64,000 bases of DNA, taken from Poriferisphaera corsica (GTDB lineage Bacteria > Planctomycetota > Phycisphaerae > Phycisphaerales > Phycisphaeraceae). The stretch is taken from the NCBI RefSeq assembly GCF_007747445.1, contig NZ_CP036425.1:3828175-3892174 (forward strand), written 5' to 3'. Position numbers and translations under genes: made by a program. This document shows positions 53,251 to 62,597 of the stretch, piece after piece; positions within the stretch are counted from its first letter, which is position 1; each line of letters begins with the position of its first letter. Under the pieces are notes generated by a model. It saw nothing but the letters and a program-made list of their open reading frames with translations. It ran no database searches and had not been told where the DNA came from.

Positions 53251-53347
53251 CTTACAAGTCACATGCTCCCGTGATGTAAGGGTCATGGTATGCACATGGT
53301 TGCGTGCTGCTTTCCCGCAAGTTTTCGGCGGCAATCATGTTGCATAC
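53251..53347 (+). ncRNA. Candidate structured element, class unknown
   Basis: Two consecutive stem-loops. CTTACA-TCAC pairs with GTGATGTAAG (53251-53280). GTATGCACATG pairs with CATGTTGCATAC (53288-53347), enclosing 37 bases that can form an inner GC-rich fold. It lies between a terminator and the Cys-rich lipoprotein gene. I could not match it to a known riboswitch. Confidence 0.35.
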
Positions 53348-53614
53348 ACCAAGCGTTTTCGCTCGGCAAGGATGCTGTAGAAGGTATCGTTATTGAGTGA
53401 TTGTGAGTGGGGAAATGGGGCGGAAGGGAGGCTGGATGGGTGAGAAAGAGAAGCCGGAAAGAGGCTAGGTGAGGATGAGAGGAGCATGTTTAATACCCCA
53501 AGATGGGGCGACGATATCGCTGTGGTTACAGGTTTATATCAACTTGTGACGACGGCGATTCGTTGTAATGTGGACGTGGTGGGTCATGTCTCTTGAGGAT
53601 AAGGATGATGAATC

Positions 53615-53941
53615 ATGCGCGTCGGAAAAATTGAATTTGATACAGAACGGGGCATGTCGTTGTGTTTGTTTGTGCTGTTACGCAGCGTGGTACTACTGTT
53701 AACTTTTCTATTGTTATTGATGATGTTTGGCGTACTGGGAGGCTGCGTGGGGAATGTGTCGGACAAGATTGGGACTGGGGACAAGGTGAATATCATGGCG
53801 TGTACGTGCTGCAAATGTGATCCGTGTATGTGTCCTGAGAAGACGACGAAATCGATTGCCCCTTCAACGGGACGTGTTGAAACAAAAGTAGTGTGTCCTT
53901 GCTGCACATGTGATGTTTGTGATTGTGCAACAAAATCTTGA
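53615..53941 (+). CDS. Cysteine-rich lipoprotein with two CxCCxCDxCxC clusters
   Basis: After a hydrophobic signal, the lipobox ends at Cys44 (VLGGC). The short mature part holds two near-identical clusters, CTCCKCDPCMC and CPCCTCDVCDC, separated by about 25 residues. Such clustering is typical of thiolate metal binding as in metallothioneins, but the exact pattern is not one I can assign. A lipid-anchored metal-binding protein is the best guess. AAGGA lies about ten bases before the start. The convergent gene is an autotransporter, sharing a terminator. Confidence 0.75.
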   Translation: MRVGKIEFDTERGMSLCLFVLLRSVVLLLTFLLLLMMFGVLGGCVGNVSDKIGTGDKVNIMACTCCKCDPCMCPEKTTKSIAPSTGRVETKVVCPCCTCDVCDCATKS

Positions 53942-53960
53942 AATCAGGTATTGATAAAAG

Positions 53961-53990
53961 AAAAGCGGCCACATGTATGCGGCCGCTTTT
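53961..53990. terminator. Bidirectional terminator
   Basis: Perfect ten-base arms AAAAGCGGCC and GGCCGCTTTT between convergent genes. Confidence 0.88.
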
Positions 53991-54010
53991 TGTTGGTTGG
54001 AAAATTTCAT

Positions 54011-57000
54011 TTAGAAGAGAATGTTGAGGCCGAGAGTAATGTTTTGCGTCTTGAGGCTGCTGCGGTGCTCGTATGCGTAATCGAATGAAGCTTTCATACG
54101 ATCGTTGATCTGGTAGTCGAAGCCGGTGCCGAATTCGATGGCATTTTTATCGGATTCGATGCCGGTGGTGCTGAAGGGTGTGGAGCCAACGGACTGGAAG
54201 GTTGAGGTGACAGTTGGAGCATCGTTAGCGAAATCGTATTTGTAATTAATCTGAGCATTGAGCTTGAGATTATCTGAAGCTTGATAGATGCTCTTCAGGC
54301 CAACGGTGGCTGTGACGATATCGTTGTCGAATGAATCGACGTTGAGATTCAGAGCGCCGGCTTTGGACTCTTCATATTTTTCTTGTGTGAAATATGTGTA
54401 GGCGATTTGAGCATTGGGGATGAAGGCGAGACGTTTGTCGTTAGAGACGATGTCGTAAGAAACACCGAGGTAGTTGGTGAAAGTGTGTGAGTTCACATCG
54501 TCGGCTTCGGCGGTTCGGCCGAGTGCGGTTTCACGTTTGTAATCGGCGAGGCCGAGGGTGTAGATGGAACCGCCTTCGAATTTGAAGTTTTCATCGGTCC
54601 AGGCGAAGTAGGCACCTAACGTGAAAGCGTCGAGATCGGTTGAGCCACGAGATTGGTTGGAATCGATGTCGGCATGAGCGAAGCCGAAGGCTGCGCCGAG
54701 GAGGACGTTGCCTGTCATGCGGTCGAGGCCGACGAGTGTGCCAGCAGCTTTGGATTCGTAGCCGGGGATACTGCCATCATCGTCTTGCTCTGTGAATGAG
54801 CCGAAGGCTGAGGTCCAGAACTCGTAGCCATCTTCATCACGCATGGTTGGGCCGGAGAAGAGGAGTGGGTAAGCGTCTGAATCAGCAGCGGCGATAGCCT
54901 GGCCGGCATTGAGTGTTTGTGTGCGTACGGTGAGTGAGCGAGCGATAGATGATGTGGTTTCGGTAGCAGCGTTGGCGGTTGAGAGTGACTGTTGTGGAGT
55001 GATTTTATTGAGCTGCTCTGCGAGTTCCTCTTCTGAAAGGTCTTGGAATTTGTCGAGGACGTCGGCTGCGTCGCCGGTGAGGTCGGCGTCGAAAGCATCC
55101 TGGAGTGATTGCGCGGCTTTGAATGCTGGAGTGTTTGCGTATTCCTGAAGGTCAGCGAAGGTTGATGCGGTGAGGATGATTTGGTTGCCGGTGGAGGAGA
55201 GTTCGGCTTCGTAATCGATAAGAGCAGTGTCTTTGATGAGGTTGAGGCCGGTGACGTCGGATTCAAAAGTGATTGTGTTTACTGAATCGACGAGTGTGAA
55301 TTGGGCTTCGCCTTGGAGTGGGCCGTTGAGCTGGGTGCTGATATTTGCACCGTCGTTGAAAGAGGCGTTTGTGGTTTCGATTGTTGAGGTTGTTTTTGAT
55401 GCGGCATCGAGTGTGTAGTGGAGTCCGCCGTTGGCTGCGACGTTTAGGTTTGTGGTTTTGATGTTTCTGTTGAAGCCGAGGGTGCCGTGGTTGACGTTGA
55501 TGGTATCGAAGACGTTGCGTTGATCGGTATTGTCGTAATCGTTGGCGAAGTTGAGTTGCCATGTTTCTGTTTGGGTTGATGTGGTATCAGAGTTTTGGTT
55601 GATATTGAGTGTTTCGATGCCGTAGAGGTTGTGGTTGTAGGTACCAGTGCCGCGGAGGGTGAGAACATCGGCGGTGGTTTGGTCGCTGAGACGGATGTCG
55701 CCGATGATGTTTGCGCCGGTGGATAGGGTGATTGAGTCGTCGCGATTCGATGGCGACCAAGTTCCGCCCGCATAGGATTCGCTTGAAATCGCTGCGGCAA
55801 CGCCGCTTGGGTCAGTTGCGATAGCGGAGATTATGCCGGTGATGTTGCCGATGGTGATGGGGCCGTTGTGTGCTTCGATGCCATAGACTTCGCTGGCGCC
55901 TTGAGCGTAGATGCTGCCAGCGATGGTGTTGATGGTGATGCCGCCGGAGCCTTGCGTGGTGATACCGTAGACGTTGCGGCCTGAACCGGTAACGTTAATG
56001 TTGCTGGTTGATGTGATGTTGCCAATCCGAATGCTCTGAGCGCCGAAGCCTTCGGCTTGAATGCCCATGGCAGAGCTGTAGCCGAAACTGTTATGGCCTG
56101 TGCTGAAGACGGTGATGTCGCCGGCGAGGTTGCCGGTGATGTCGAGATCGCCGCTACTGGCGACAATGCCGCGGACGAAAGTGCCGGATCCGCCGACGTG
56201 GATATGGCTCTCCTCAGCAATCGAATTAATCAGGACATTATCAGTTGCGTACAGACCGCTGACAAAAGATTGGTCAGATGTGTTTTTGCCGCCCGTGGCG
56301 GTGATGCGGCCGCCGAAAGTGCTGGTGATCTCGAGGTCTGAGCCGGCGTAGATGCCAGCGACATTGCTGCCGGTTGCGGCGATATTGATGTGGCTGTCGG
56401 CAGATACGAAATTGATTGAGACGTTGTCGGCTGCGCGGATACCGTAGGCGTAGGAAGCGCCAGCGTTTTGACCGGCATTGATGGTGACGTCGCCGACGAA
56501 TGTGTTTGAAGACGTAAAATCGCCATTAGCGGTATAGAAGCCGGCAACGTTGGAGCCTGTAGCGTTGATTTCGATGTTGCTGGTGTCGTCGAAGTCGCCG
56601 ATCGTGATGTCGTTATCCGCGTAGAGGCCGTATGCATTGGATACGTTCGCGTTATTACCGGCATCGATGGTGATATTACCACTCAAATAGTCGATGTCGA
56701 TGCTGTTTGAGATGGAGCGTATGCCGTAGGCTTGGTCATTTGTTGTGGTGACATTGATCTGGCCGCCGGAAGTGACAGTGCCGATATCGACGAGTTGGCC
56801 GGCATGGATGCCTGTGACGTCTGAGGTGCCGGTGGCAGATATATCGCCAGAGAGTGCGCCGATGGATACACCTGAACCGGCGTTGATGCCGTAGAGGCTT
56901 GTTGATCCATTGACGGTGATATCACCTGCGAGTTGGTTGGTGATGTTGACGTTGCCGGCTTGGCTGCGGAGTCCCATACCGAGAGCGCTGTTGCCGGTGA

Positions 57001-58435
57001 TTGTGATTGATGCGGTGTCAGTGAAGGCATTGATATTGATGTCGTTGATAGCGGTCATTGCGTATTGGCGGAAACTTGAAGCGGTGCTGTTGAGCGTGAT
57101 GTCGCCGGCGAAGTCGCCGAGGATGTCGATTGTGTTGCCCTGGATACCATTGACATCCGAACCTGCGCCGGTTGCGGTGATTTGGCTGGTTTCGGCGATG
57201 GATCCGATGGTGACGCTGCCACTTGAATATAGTCCTGTAGCACCATCAGTGGTAGATACGACGGTGATATCACCGGCGAGTTGGTTGGTAATGGTGAGGC
57301 CGTTTGCGGAACCGGCGGAAATACCATTGATCACATTTCCGGCGCCGGTGACGGAGATGAGGCTGGTGTCAGCGATTGAGTCTAAGGTGACACCTTGCTG
57401 GCCGAATATGCCGAAGATTTGGTTACCGTTTGATTGCACGTCAATGTCGCCGGCGAGGGGGCCGGAGATGGTGACGTTGCCGGCACTTGCATGGATACCG
57501 GAGACGCCGTCGCCAGTACCTGTCACATTGATTTCACCGGTTTCTGCGATTGATCCGATGGAGATGTTGCCTGCAGCGGAAGTGATTGCAGATGCGTTGG
57601 ATTCATCTGTGGAGCTTTTGCCGGCGTGCACTTCGATGTTGCCGCTAAGAGCGCCTTTGATATCAACGGCGCCATTGGCATAGATGCCGTGCACATTGGA
57701 TGTATTTACGATACGCGATTGATAGTCGGAATCTGATTCGCCGGAACGTTTTGTGTTGATCAGGAAATCACCTGCCATGTCGCCGTCGCCACCTGTGCCT
57801 GTGGTGCCGATGGTGATTGTGCCGCCGGTATGGATGCCGTAGATGTGCTGGCCGGTGCCTGCTGCGGAGATGATGCCGGTTTCAGCGATACGCGTGCTGG
57901 TTATGGCACCAGATCCGGCTTTGATCGCGTAGACATTGGAATCGCCACCGGGGTCGACTTGTCCTGTGACGCTGAGCGTGCCTGCGACGGTTCCCAAGTC
58001 GAGGTTCCCGCTATCGATAGAGATGCCGCGTGTGCCGTAGTCTAGTGAGTAGACTTGGTAGTTTGAGTTAGCAGCGAGATCGATGGTTAGATTGGCAGTG
58101 CCAGTTGCTGAGATTGAATGAAGTTGACCACTTGTATTGAAGGTTTGAACTTTCCCTTCGATACTGATGTTCATGTCATCGCCAGATGTCATCCAGTACG
58201 TGCCGGCCGCGAGGTTGATGTTATGCGGGCTGACTAAGTCGGGGTCAACAACGCTGGTCGGGACATTAACTGTGACAGCACCGGTGAAGGATTGGAAGTC
58301 TGGGTCAGGACCGCCGATCTGATATTCCCAATTGCTACCACTCGTGTTAACTAAGCCAGCGTTAAGTGAAGATGGAATCGCCATGGAACAGAATGCGGCG
58401 AGGAGAATCGCGGTGGAATAGGATGAAGATTTCAT
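54011..58435 (-). CDS. Autotransporter (type Va) with beta-helix passenger
   Basis: A very large surface protein of 1474 residues. A signal peptide ends near residue 26 (SLNAG). The passenger (about 60-1130) is built from at least ten imperfect repeats alternating IGSIAETSxIxVTG with a NVxGI...LAGDITV block, typical of a right-handed beta-helix. A linker with a helical EELAEQLNKITPQQS segment (near 1140) leads to a C-terminal barrel of about 280 residues that ends in Phe, with DEDGYEFWTSAFGS as its start. The fold implies display on or release from an outer membrane. Function may be adhesion or aggregation. No protease motif was seen. Confidence 0.9.
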   Translation of the reverse strand: MKSSSYSTAILLAAFCSMAIPSSLNAGLVNTSGSNWEYQIGGPDPDFQSFTGAVTVNVPTSVVDPDLVSPHNINLAAGTYWMTSGDDMNISIEGKVQTFNTSGQLHSISATGTANLTIDLAANSNYQVYSLDYGTRGISIDSGNLDLGTVAGTLSVTGQVDPGGDSNVYAIKAGSGAITSTRIAETGIISAAGTGQHIYGIHTGGTITIGTTGTGGDGDMAGDFLINTKRSGESDSDYQSRIVNTSNVHGIYANGAVDIKGALSGNIEVHAGKSSTDESNASAITSAAGNISIGSIAETGEINVTGTGDGVSGIHASAGNVTISGPLAGDIDVQSNGNQIFGIFGQQGVTLDSIADTSLISVTGAGNVINGISAGSANGLTITNQLAGDITVVSTTDGATGLYSSGSVTIGSIAETSQITATGAGSDVNGIQGNTIDILGDFAGDITLNSTASSFRQYAMTAINDININAFTDTASITITGNSALGMGLRSQAGNVNITNQLAGDITVNGSTSLYGINAGSGVSIGALSGDISATGTSDVTGIHAGQLVDIGTVTSGGQINVTTTNDQAYGIRSISNSIDIDYLSGNITIDAGNNANVSNAYGLYADNDITIGDFDDTSNIEINATGSNVAGFYTANGDFTSSNTFVGDVTINAGQNAGASYAYGIRAADNVSINFVSADSHINIAATGSNVAGIYAGSDLEITSTFGGRITATGGKNTSDQSFVSGLYATDNVLINSIAEESHIHVGGSGTFVRGIVASSGDLDITGNLAGDITVFSTGHNSFGYSSAMGIQAEGFGAQSIRIGNITSTSNINVTGSGRNVYGITTQGSGGITINTIAGSIYAQGASEVYGIEAHNGPITIGNITGIISAIATDPSGVAAAISSESYAGGTWSPSNRDDSITLSTGANIIGDIRLSDQTTADVLTLRGTGTYNHNLYGIETLNINQNSDTTSTQTETWQLNFANDYDNTDQRNVFDTINVNHGTLGFNRNIKTTNLNVAANGGLHYTLDAASKTTSTIETTNASFNDGANISTQLNGPLQGEAQFTLVDSVNTITFESDVTGLNLIKDTALIDYEAELSSTGNQIILTASTFADLQEYANTPAFKAAQSLQDAFDADLTGDAADVLDKFQDLSEEELAEQLNKITPQQSLSTANAATETTSSIARSLTVRTQTLNAGQAIAAADSDAYPLLFSGPTMRDEDGYEFWTSAFGSFTEQDDDGSIPGYESKAAGTLVGLDRMTGNVLLGAAFGFAHADIDSNQSRGSTDLDAFTLGAYFAWTDENFKFEGGSIYTLGLADYKRETALGRTAEADDVNSHTFTNYLGVSYDIVSNDKRLAFIPNAQIAYTYFTQEKYEESKAGALNLNVDSFDNDIVTATVGLKSIYQASDNLKLNAQINYKYDFANDAPTVTSTFQSVGSTPFSTTGIESDKNAIEFGTGFDYQINDRMKASFDYAYEHRSSLKTQNITLGLNILF

Positions 58436-58819
58436 GATTGACCCATTTCAATAAGAGCGCATAAAAATAGCGCAACTGCTTCGAGCTGAACGCAGAAAGG
58501 ACACAGAACAAGTTTGATTGGTAGGAAAAACAGTACCAGATCGTGTGTGGGTATTATCGGTTGTAATCTGGGTCATTGGCAACTACAGCCGGCTGATTGT
58601 TGAAAACGAATTATCTTTACTTGTTTAGTAACAATTATGGTGCGATTTAGACTGAATATGGATTTATTATCGGAATGAGGGGGATCCGGGGTATTTTTCA
58701 AGCAATGTATTATCGGTCTGAATGTGGGAGGCGGGGATTGATTTGAGACTTAATAGTCACACCAAGCCGAGGATCAGAAAGGCCATCGTGAGGCTGCGAT
58801 TGAGGGGGAAACGGTTATT

Positions 58820-58847
58820 TTGCCGAGAAGTGGGGAGGCGGTATACT
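58820..58847 (+). promoter_or_regulatory. Promoter of the ileS leader
   Basis: TTGCCG and TATACT separated by 16 bases. Transcription should start near 58854, a few bases before the leader ORF. Confidence 0.6.
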
Positions 58848-58860
58848 AAATAGCTTAAAG

Positions 58861-58914
58861 ATGAAACCGCAAATATTGATTATCGCTGAAATTATTATCA
58901 TTAGCACTGCATGA
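58861..58914 (+). CDS. Isoleucine-rich leader peptide of ileS
   Basis: A 17-codon ORF reads MKPQILIIAEIIIISTA and ends in TGA. Seven codons are Ile (ATA, ATT and ATC all used), four of them in a row close to the end. It lies between a promoter and an intrinsic terminator upstream of ileS. Directly after its stop, GGCAGGG can pair with CCCTGCC of the terminator. This is the standard layout of ribosome-mediated attenuation (trp, his, ilv, pheST leaders): stalling at Ile codons would free the antiterminator. The ribosome site is weak and the 5' end very short, so it may be translated from a near-leaderless transcript. Confidence 0.75.
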   Translation: MKPQILIIAEIIIISTA

Positions 58915-58916
58915 GT

Positions 58917-58974
58917 GGCAGGGCCGGCGATCGTTACAACGAACAGTCAACCCTGCCTACAAGCGGGGTTTTTT
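58917..58974 (+). terminator. Attenuator: antiterminator segment and intrinsic terminator before ileS
   Basis: The terminator is AACCCTGC-CTACAA-GCGGGGTT (58949-58970) followed by T, one G-U pair in eight. GGCAGGG at 58917-58923 is exactly complementary to CCCTGCC at 58951-58957, so the two structures exclude each other. A ribosome resting at the leader stop (58912) would cover GGCAGGG and allow termination. Confidence 0.75.
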
Positions 58975-59086
58975 ATTGTTTTGGGGAGAACGGGAGGCGG
59001 GGCCGTCGATGGCGGCGGGGGATATGATTTTGAAGCATACGAGGGCCTGAGATGGCCCGTAAAGGAAGATATAGGAAGCACTTAAG

Positions 59087-61930
59087 ATGAGTGACCAGGC
59101 AGAAAAGCGTAATTACAAGAAGACATTGAACTTGCCGAAGACGGCGTTTTCGATGAAGGCGAATCTGGTGCAGAACGAACCGGCATCACAGAAGCGATGG
59201 GACAAGCTTAATGTGTACGGGCTGTTGCGTGAGAAAGGGAAAGAGGGCGGATATGCGAAGGGCGGATTTGTGTTCCATGACGGGCCTCCGTATGCGAATG
59301 GGAATATTCACATGGGGCACATGCTGAATAAGGTGCTGAAGGATTTAGTGGTGAGAAGTCGTGGGATGATGGGATATGACACACCGTATACACCGGGCTG
59401 GGATTGCCATGGGTTGCCGATTGAGCACAAGGTGATGCAGGATTTGGGCGAGAAGGCGAAAGAGATGGAGCCGATCCAGATCAGGCGGAAGTGTAAGACG
59501 TATGCTGAGAAGTTTGTGAAGCTGCAGAAAGGGCAGATGCAGCGGCTATTGACGATGGCGGATTATGATGATCCGTATTTGACGATGTTGCCGCGATATG
59601 AGCGAGGGGTGCTAAACGTATTCGCGGGGTTAGTGGAAAAGGGGTTGGTTTACAGAGCGCTTAAGCCGGTGCACTGGTCGGTTGAGAATCAGACGGCGTT
59701 GGCGGATGCGGAGCTTGAGTATTACGACCGTGAAGACACGTCGGTTTATGTGAATTTTGAGATCGAAGGGAAAGAGAACGAGTACCTGATGATCTGGACG
59801 ACCACGCCGTGGACGCTGCCTGCGAATATGGGCGTGGCTGTACATGAGCGTTATGAGTATGGGAAATTTAAGCTGCCAAATAGTGGTACGGCTATTGTGG
59901 CATTAGAACTGGCGAAGAAAGTACTGGCGGCGGGCGGTGTTGAAGATGCTGAGCCGATTGAGACGTTCAAAGGTTCGGAGCTGGTTGGGCTGAAGTACAA
60001 GCAGCCTTTGACTGGAAAGGTTTGCCCGGTTGTCCATGCAGAATACGTGACACTGGAAGATGGTACGGGGATGGTTCACACGGCACCGGGCCATGGTGTT
60101 GAGGACTATCAAACGGGTTTGCGTGAAGGAATCGAGATCTATTGCCCGGTTAGACCTGACGGCACGTATGACGAGACGGCGCCGGAGTGGTTAGTGGGCA
60201 TGCACATCTGGGAAGCGAACGATAAGGTTGTCGAATTTTTGCGTGAAGCGGGAAGCTTGTTCCATGATCATAAGTTCATGCATAGCTATCCGCATGACTG
60301 GCGAGGGAAATCGCCGGTGATTTTCAGGGCAACGGAACAGTGGTTTGTCGGCGTAGATAAGGCGTATGATGGTTGTGGGGAAGGCTTGCGTCATGCGGCT
60401 GAGGTCGTCACCAGTGACGGCGGGGATGTACGATTCTTGCCTGAGTGGGGTCGCAATCGTATGCGTGGGATGCTTGAGTCGCGGCCAGACTGGTGTATTA
60501 GTCGCCAGCGTTCATGGGGTTTGCCGATCCCAGCGTTTTATAATGAAGCGGGCGAGCCGCTGATGACGACGGCGAGTGCGAAAGCTGTGGCGGAATGCTT
60601 CGGTAAGCATGGGTCAGATTCGTGGTTTGTTGCTGAATCTAATCAGATATTAGAAAGCTATGATGTTGCCAACGATGCGGAAGCTCCGGAATGGGCGAAA
60701 GCTGAGGGGGCGTTAGCCGGTCTACGCAAGGGCAAGGATACGTTTGATGTTTGGTTTGAGTCAGGTTCAAGCTGGAATGCGGTTGTGCGTGAAGGCTGGG
60801 AAGCAAAGCAATCCAAGCATGCTGATGAGAACGTGAAAGAAACCACGGATCTTTATCTTGAAGGTTCTGACCAGCATCGTGGTTGGTTCCAGCATTCGCT
60901 GCTGCCGAGCGTGGCAATTCATGGCGTGAGCCCGTTTAAGACGGTGCTAACGCATGGATTTATGGTCGACAAAAACGGCCACAAGATGAGTAAATCATTG
61001 GGTAATACACTTGATGTACAGGATTTGATGAAAGAGTATGGCGCGGATGTTTGCCGATGGTGGATCTGTTCACTAAATACGGATAACGATATTAAGGTTG
61101 ATCAATCGTATTTTAAAGTGGCGGGTGAAGAGTATCGTAAGGTACGTAACACGATCCGTTTCTTGCTGTCGAACTTGAGTGACTTTGATCCAAAAACTGA
61201 TGCTCATAAATTTAGTCATGATGATGCACGGAGTATTGATGCGTGGGCGATGAAGGCTTACGTTGATATGGCAAAAGGAGTTGTTGATAAATATGAGAAT
61301 TATCAGTACCGATCACTAAGCCGCGATCTGTTCAACTTCTGCAATGATACGATGTCGAGCGTTTATCTTGTTGCGGTAAAAGATCGTTTATATTGCGATA
61401 AGACGAACAGTGCGAGACGCCGCAGAAGTCAATCGGCTATCTATCGGATTGTTAGTGGCTTGATACGCTTATTGGCGCCGATCATGCCACACACTGCTGA
61501 TGAAGCGTGGCGAGCATTACTGAAGGTTGACCAGAAAAGTAACGAATGCGTGCACGTCAAAGAGTTCCCGACGATGAAAGGCTGCAGCCTGATTGCAGAA
61601 CTTGCAAGCAATGAGTGGACGGGTGTTATGGATACTCGAGATGAGATGCTCAAAACCATTGAGGACTACCGCCAAGAAGTAGGGATCGATAACCCATTAG
61701 ATCTTGGCTTGGTATGGAATAAGATCAAGGATGTGGATCTCAATGCATTTGATGCTGTAGATCTTGCAGATCTGATTGGTGTGAGCCGTTTTGCTACTGG
61801 CGAAGCGATTGCTGTCCAAGATCTGCGTGAGGAATCAAGATGCGAGCGTAGTTGGAAACGTGATGGCACCGTGAAGGAACGCGGCGATGGCGGCATGCTT
61901 AGCGACCGTGATGCTGAAGCAATATGCTGA
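59087..61930 (+). CDS. ileS: Isoleucyl-tRNA synthetase
   Basis: A class I synthetase that charges tRNA-Ile and edits valine. The HIGH motif is HMGH at residues 75-78 and KMSKS lies near 633-637. The CP1 editing domain (MIWTTTPWTLPANMG, HTAPGHGVEDY) and anticodon domain are complete. The C-terminal zinc finger of bacterial IleRS is degenerate. The usual CxxC pairs read CERS and SDRD, leaving one Cys of four, so zinc is probably not bound. AGGAAG precedes the start. Expression is probably set by the Ile-rich leader and attenuator upstream. Confidence 0.97.
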   Translation: MSDQAEKRNYKKTLNLPKTAFSMKANLVQNEPASQKRWDKLNVYGLLREKGKEGGYAKGGFVFHDGPPYANGNIHMGHMLNKVLKDLVVRSRGMMGYDTPYTPGWDCHGLPIEHKVMQDLGEKAKEMEPIQIRRKCKTYAEKFVKLQKGQMQRLLTMADYDDPYLTMLPRYERGVLNVFAGLVEKGLVYRALKPVHWSVENQTALADAELEYYDREDTSVYVNFEIEGKENEYLMIWTTTPWTLPANMGVAVHERYEYGKFKLPNSGTAIVALELAKKVLAAGGVEDAEPIETFKGSELVGLKYKQPLTGKVCPVVHAEYVTLEDGTGMVHTAPGHGVEDYQTGLREGIEIYCPVRPDGTYDETAPEWLVGMHIWEANDKVVEFLREAGSLFHDHKFMHSYPHDWRGKSPVIFRATEQWFVGVDKAYDGCGEGLRHAAEVVTSDGGDVRFLPEWGRNRMRGMLESRPDWCISRQRSWGLPIPAFYNEAGEPLMTTASAKAVAECFGKHGSDSWFVAESNQILESYDVANDAEAPEWAKAEGALAGLRKGKDTFDVWFESGSSWNAVVREGWEAKQSKHADENVKETTDLYLEGSDQHRGWFQHSLLPSVAIHGVSPFKTVLTHGFMVDKNGHKMSKSLGNTLDVQDLMKEYGADVCRWWICSLNTDNDIKVDQSYFKVAGEEYRKVRNTIRFLLSNLSDFDPKTDAHKFSHDDARSIDAWAMKAYVDMAKGVVDKYENYQYRSLSRDLFNFCNDTMSSVYLVAVKDRLYCDKTNSARRRRSQSAIYRIVSGLIRLLAPIMPHTADEAWRALLKVDQKSNECVHVKEFPTMKGCSLIAELASNEWTGVMDTRDEMLKTIEDYRQEVGIDNPLDLGLVWNKIKDVDLNAFDAVDLADLIGVSRFATGEAIAVQDLREESRCERSWKRDGTVKERGDGGMLSDRDAEAIC

Positions 61931-61952
61931 TATAACTAGATATGTGATTACT

Positions 61953-61983
61953 AAAAGCCTTGCTCGAAGCAGGGCTTTTTTAT
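61953..61983 (+). terminator. Intrinsic terminator of ileS
   Basis: AAAAGCCTTGCT and AGCAGGGCTTTT around CGA with a T-tract. Confidence 0.88.
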
Positions 61984-62165
61984 TAGCCCAAACGTCATAA
62001 CCCGCATAACTCTAAGTCAATAAGTGAAGATATGTTAGTTATTCTGAATATCAAAAGGAGATTGCGGACATCCATACAGGTCGCGGTATGAGTAAATGCA
62101 AATCGGGACGATAAAAACGATGTGTGTTGAATTAAACTGCTTGTGTTTGGATGAGGATTAATGAC

Positions 62166-62597
62166 ATGAATCTAAGAATTGCTGAGATACGTTTACCAGA
62201 GGTAGATGATGCAGTTTTATTTCTTGGAGGATGCGGATGTGAGATTGATCGTGGCTATGTGCAGCATACATTGAGCCTGATCGCTCGAGATGAGATGGGT
62301 GAGATTAGAGGTGTGGCAATGTGTGCCGGCATTGAAGGGAAACCTCACACGAAGTTACTTGTTGGTTGCTCTGAAGGCATTGATGAGGACGCAATACAGG
62401 AAATTACAAATAAAGCCATTATGAAATTGCATGCAGTAAAAATGAGTAAGTTTAAAATCCTTCTTTACGGGTCGATTAAAGGGCAAACATTTTGGCCGCG
62501 AAACAATTGGCTCATACATCTAGATGAAACTGATCAGGTTTCGATTGATGACTATGACGTGAATGACAAGGCTGACTCTAGAAGTTTGGTTGCGTAG
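62166..62597 (+). CDS. Hypothetical protein
   Basis: Not recognised. The 143 residues form a mixed alpha/beta protein with a Cys-rich LFLGGCGCEID stretch near residue 18 and further Cys at about 53 and 70. It has no signal peptide or membrane helix. The start at 62166 is preferred because GAGGA lies eight bases upstream. Its last 20 bases overlap the end of the convergent phosphatase gene, which may limit simultaneous expression. Confidence 0.6.
   Translation: MNLRIAEIRLPEVDDAVLFLGGCGCEIDRGYVQHTLSLIARDEMGEIRGVAMCAGIEGKPHTKLLVGCSEGIDEDAIQEITNKAIMKLHAVKMSKFKILLYGSIKGQTFWPRNNWLIHLDETDQVSIDDYDVNDKADSRSLVA

Noticed and set aside
58861-58974. T-box leader or independent small RNA before ileS
   Set aside because: No T-box core is present. 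The Ile-rich ORF and the exact antiterminator/terminator complementarity favour peptide-based attenuation.
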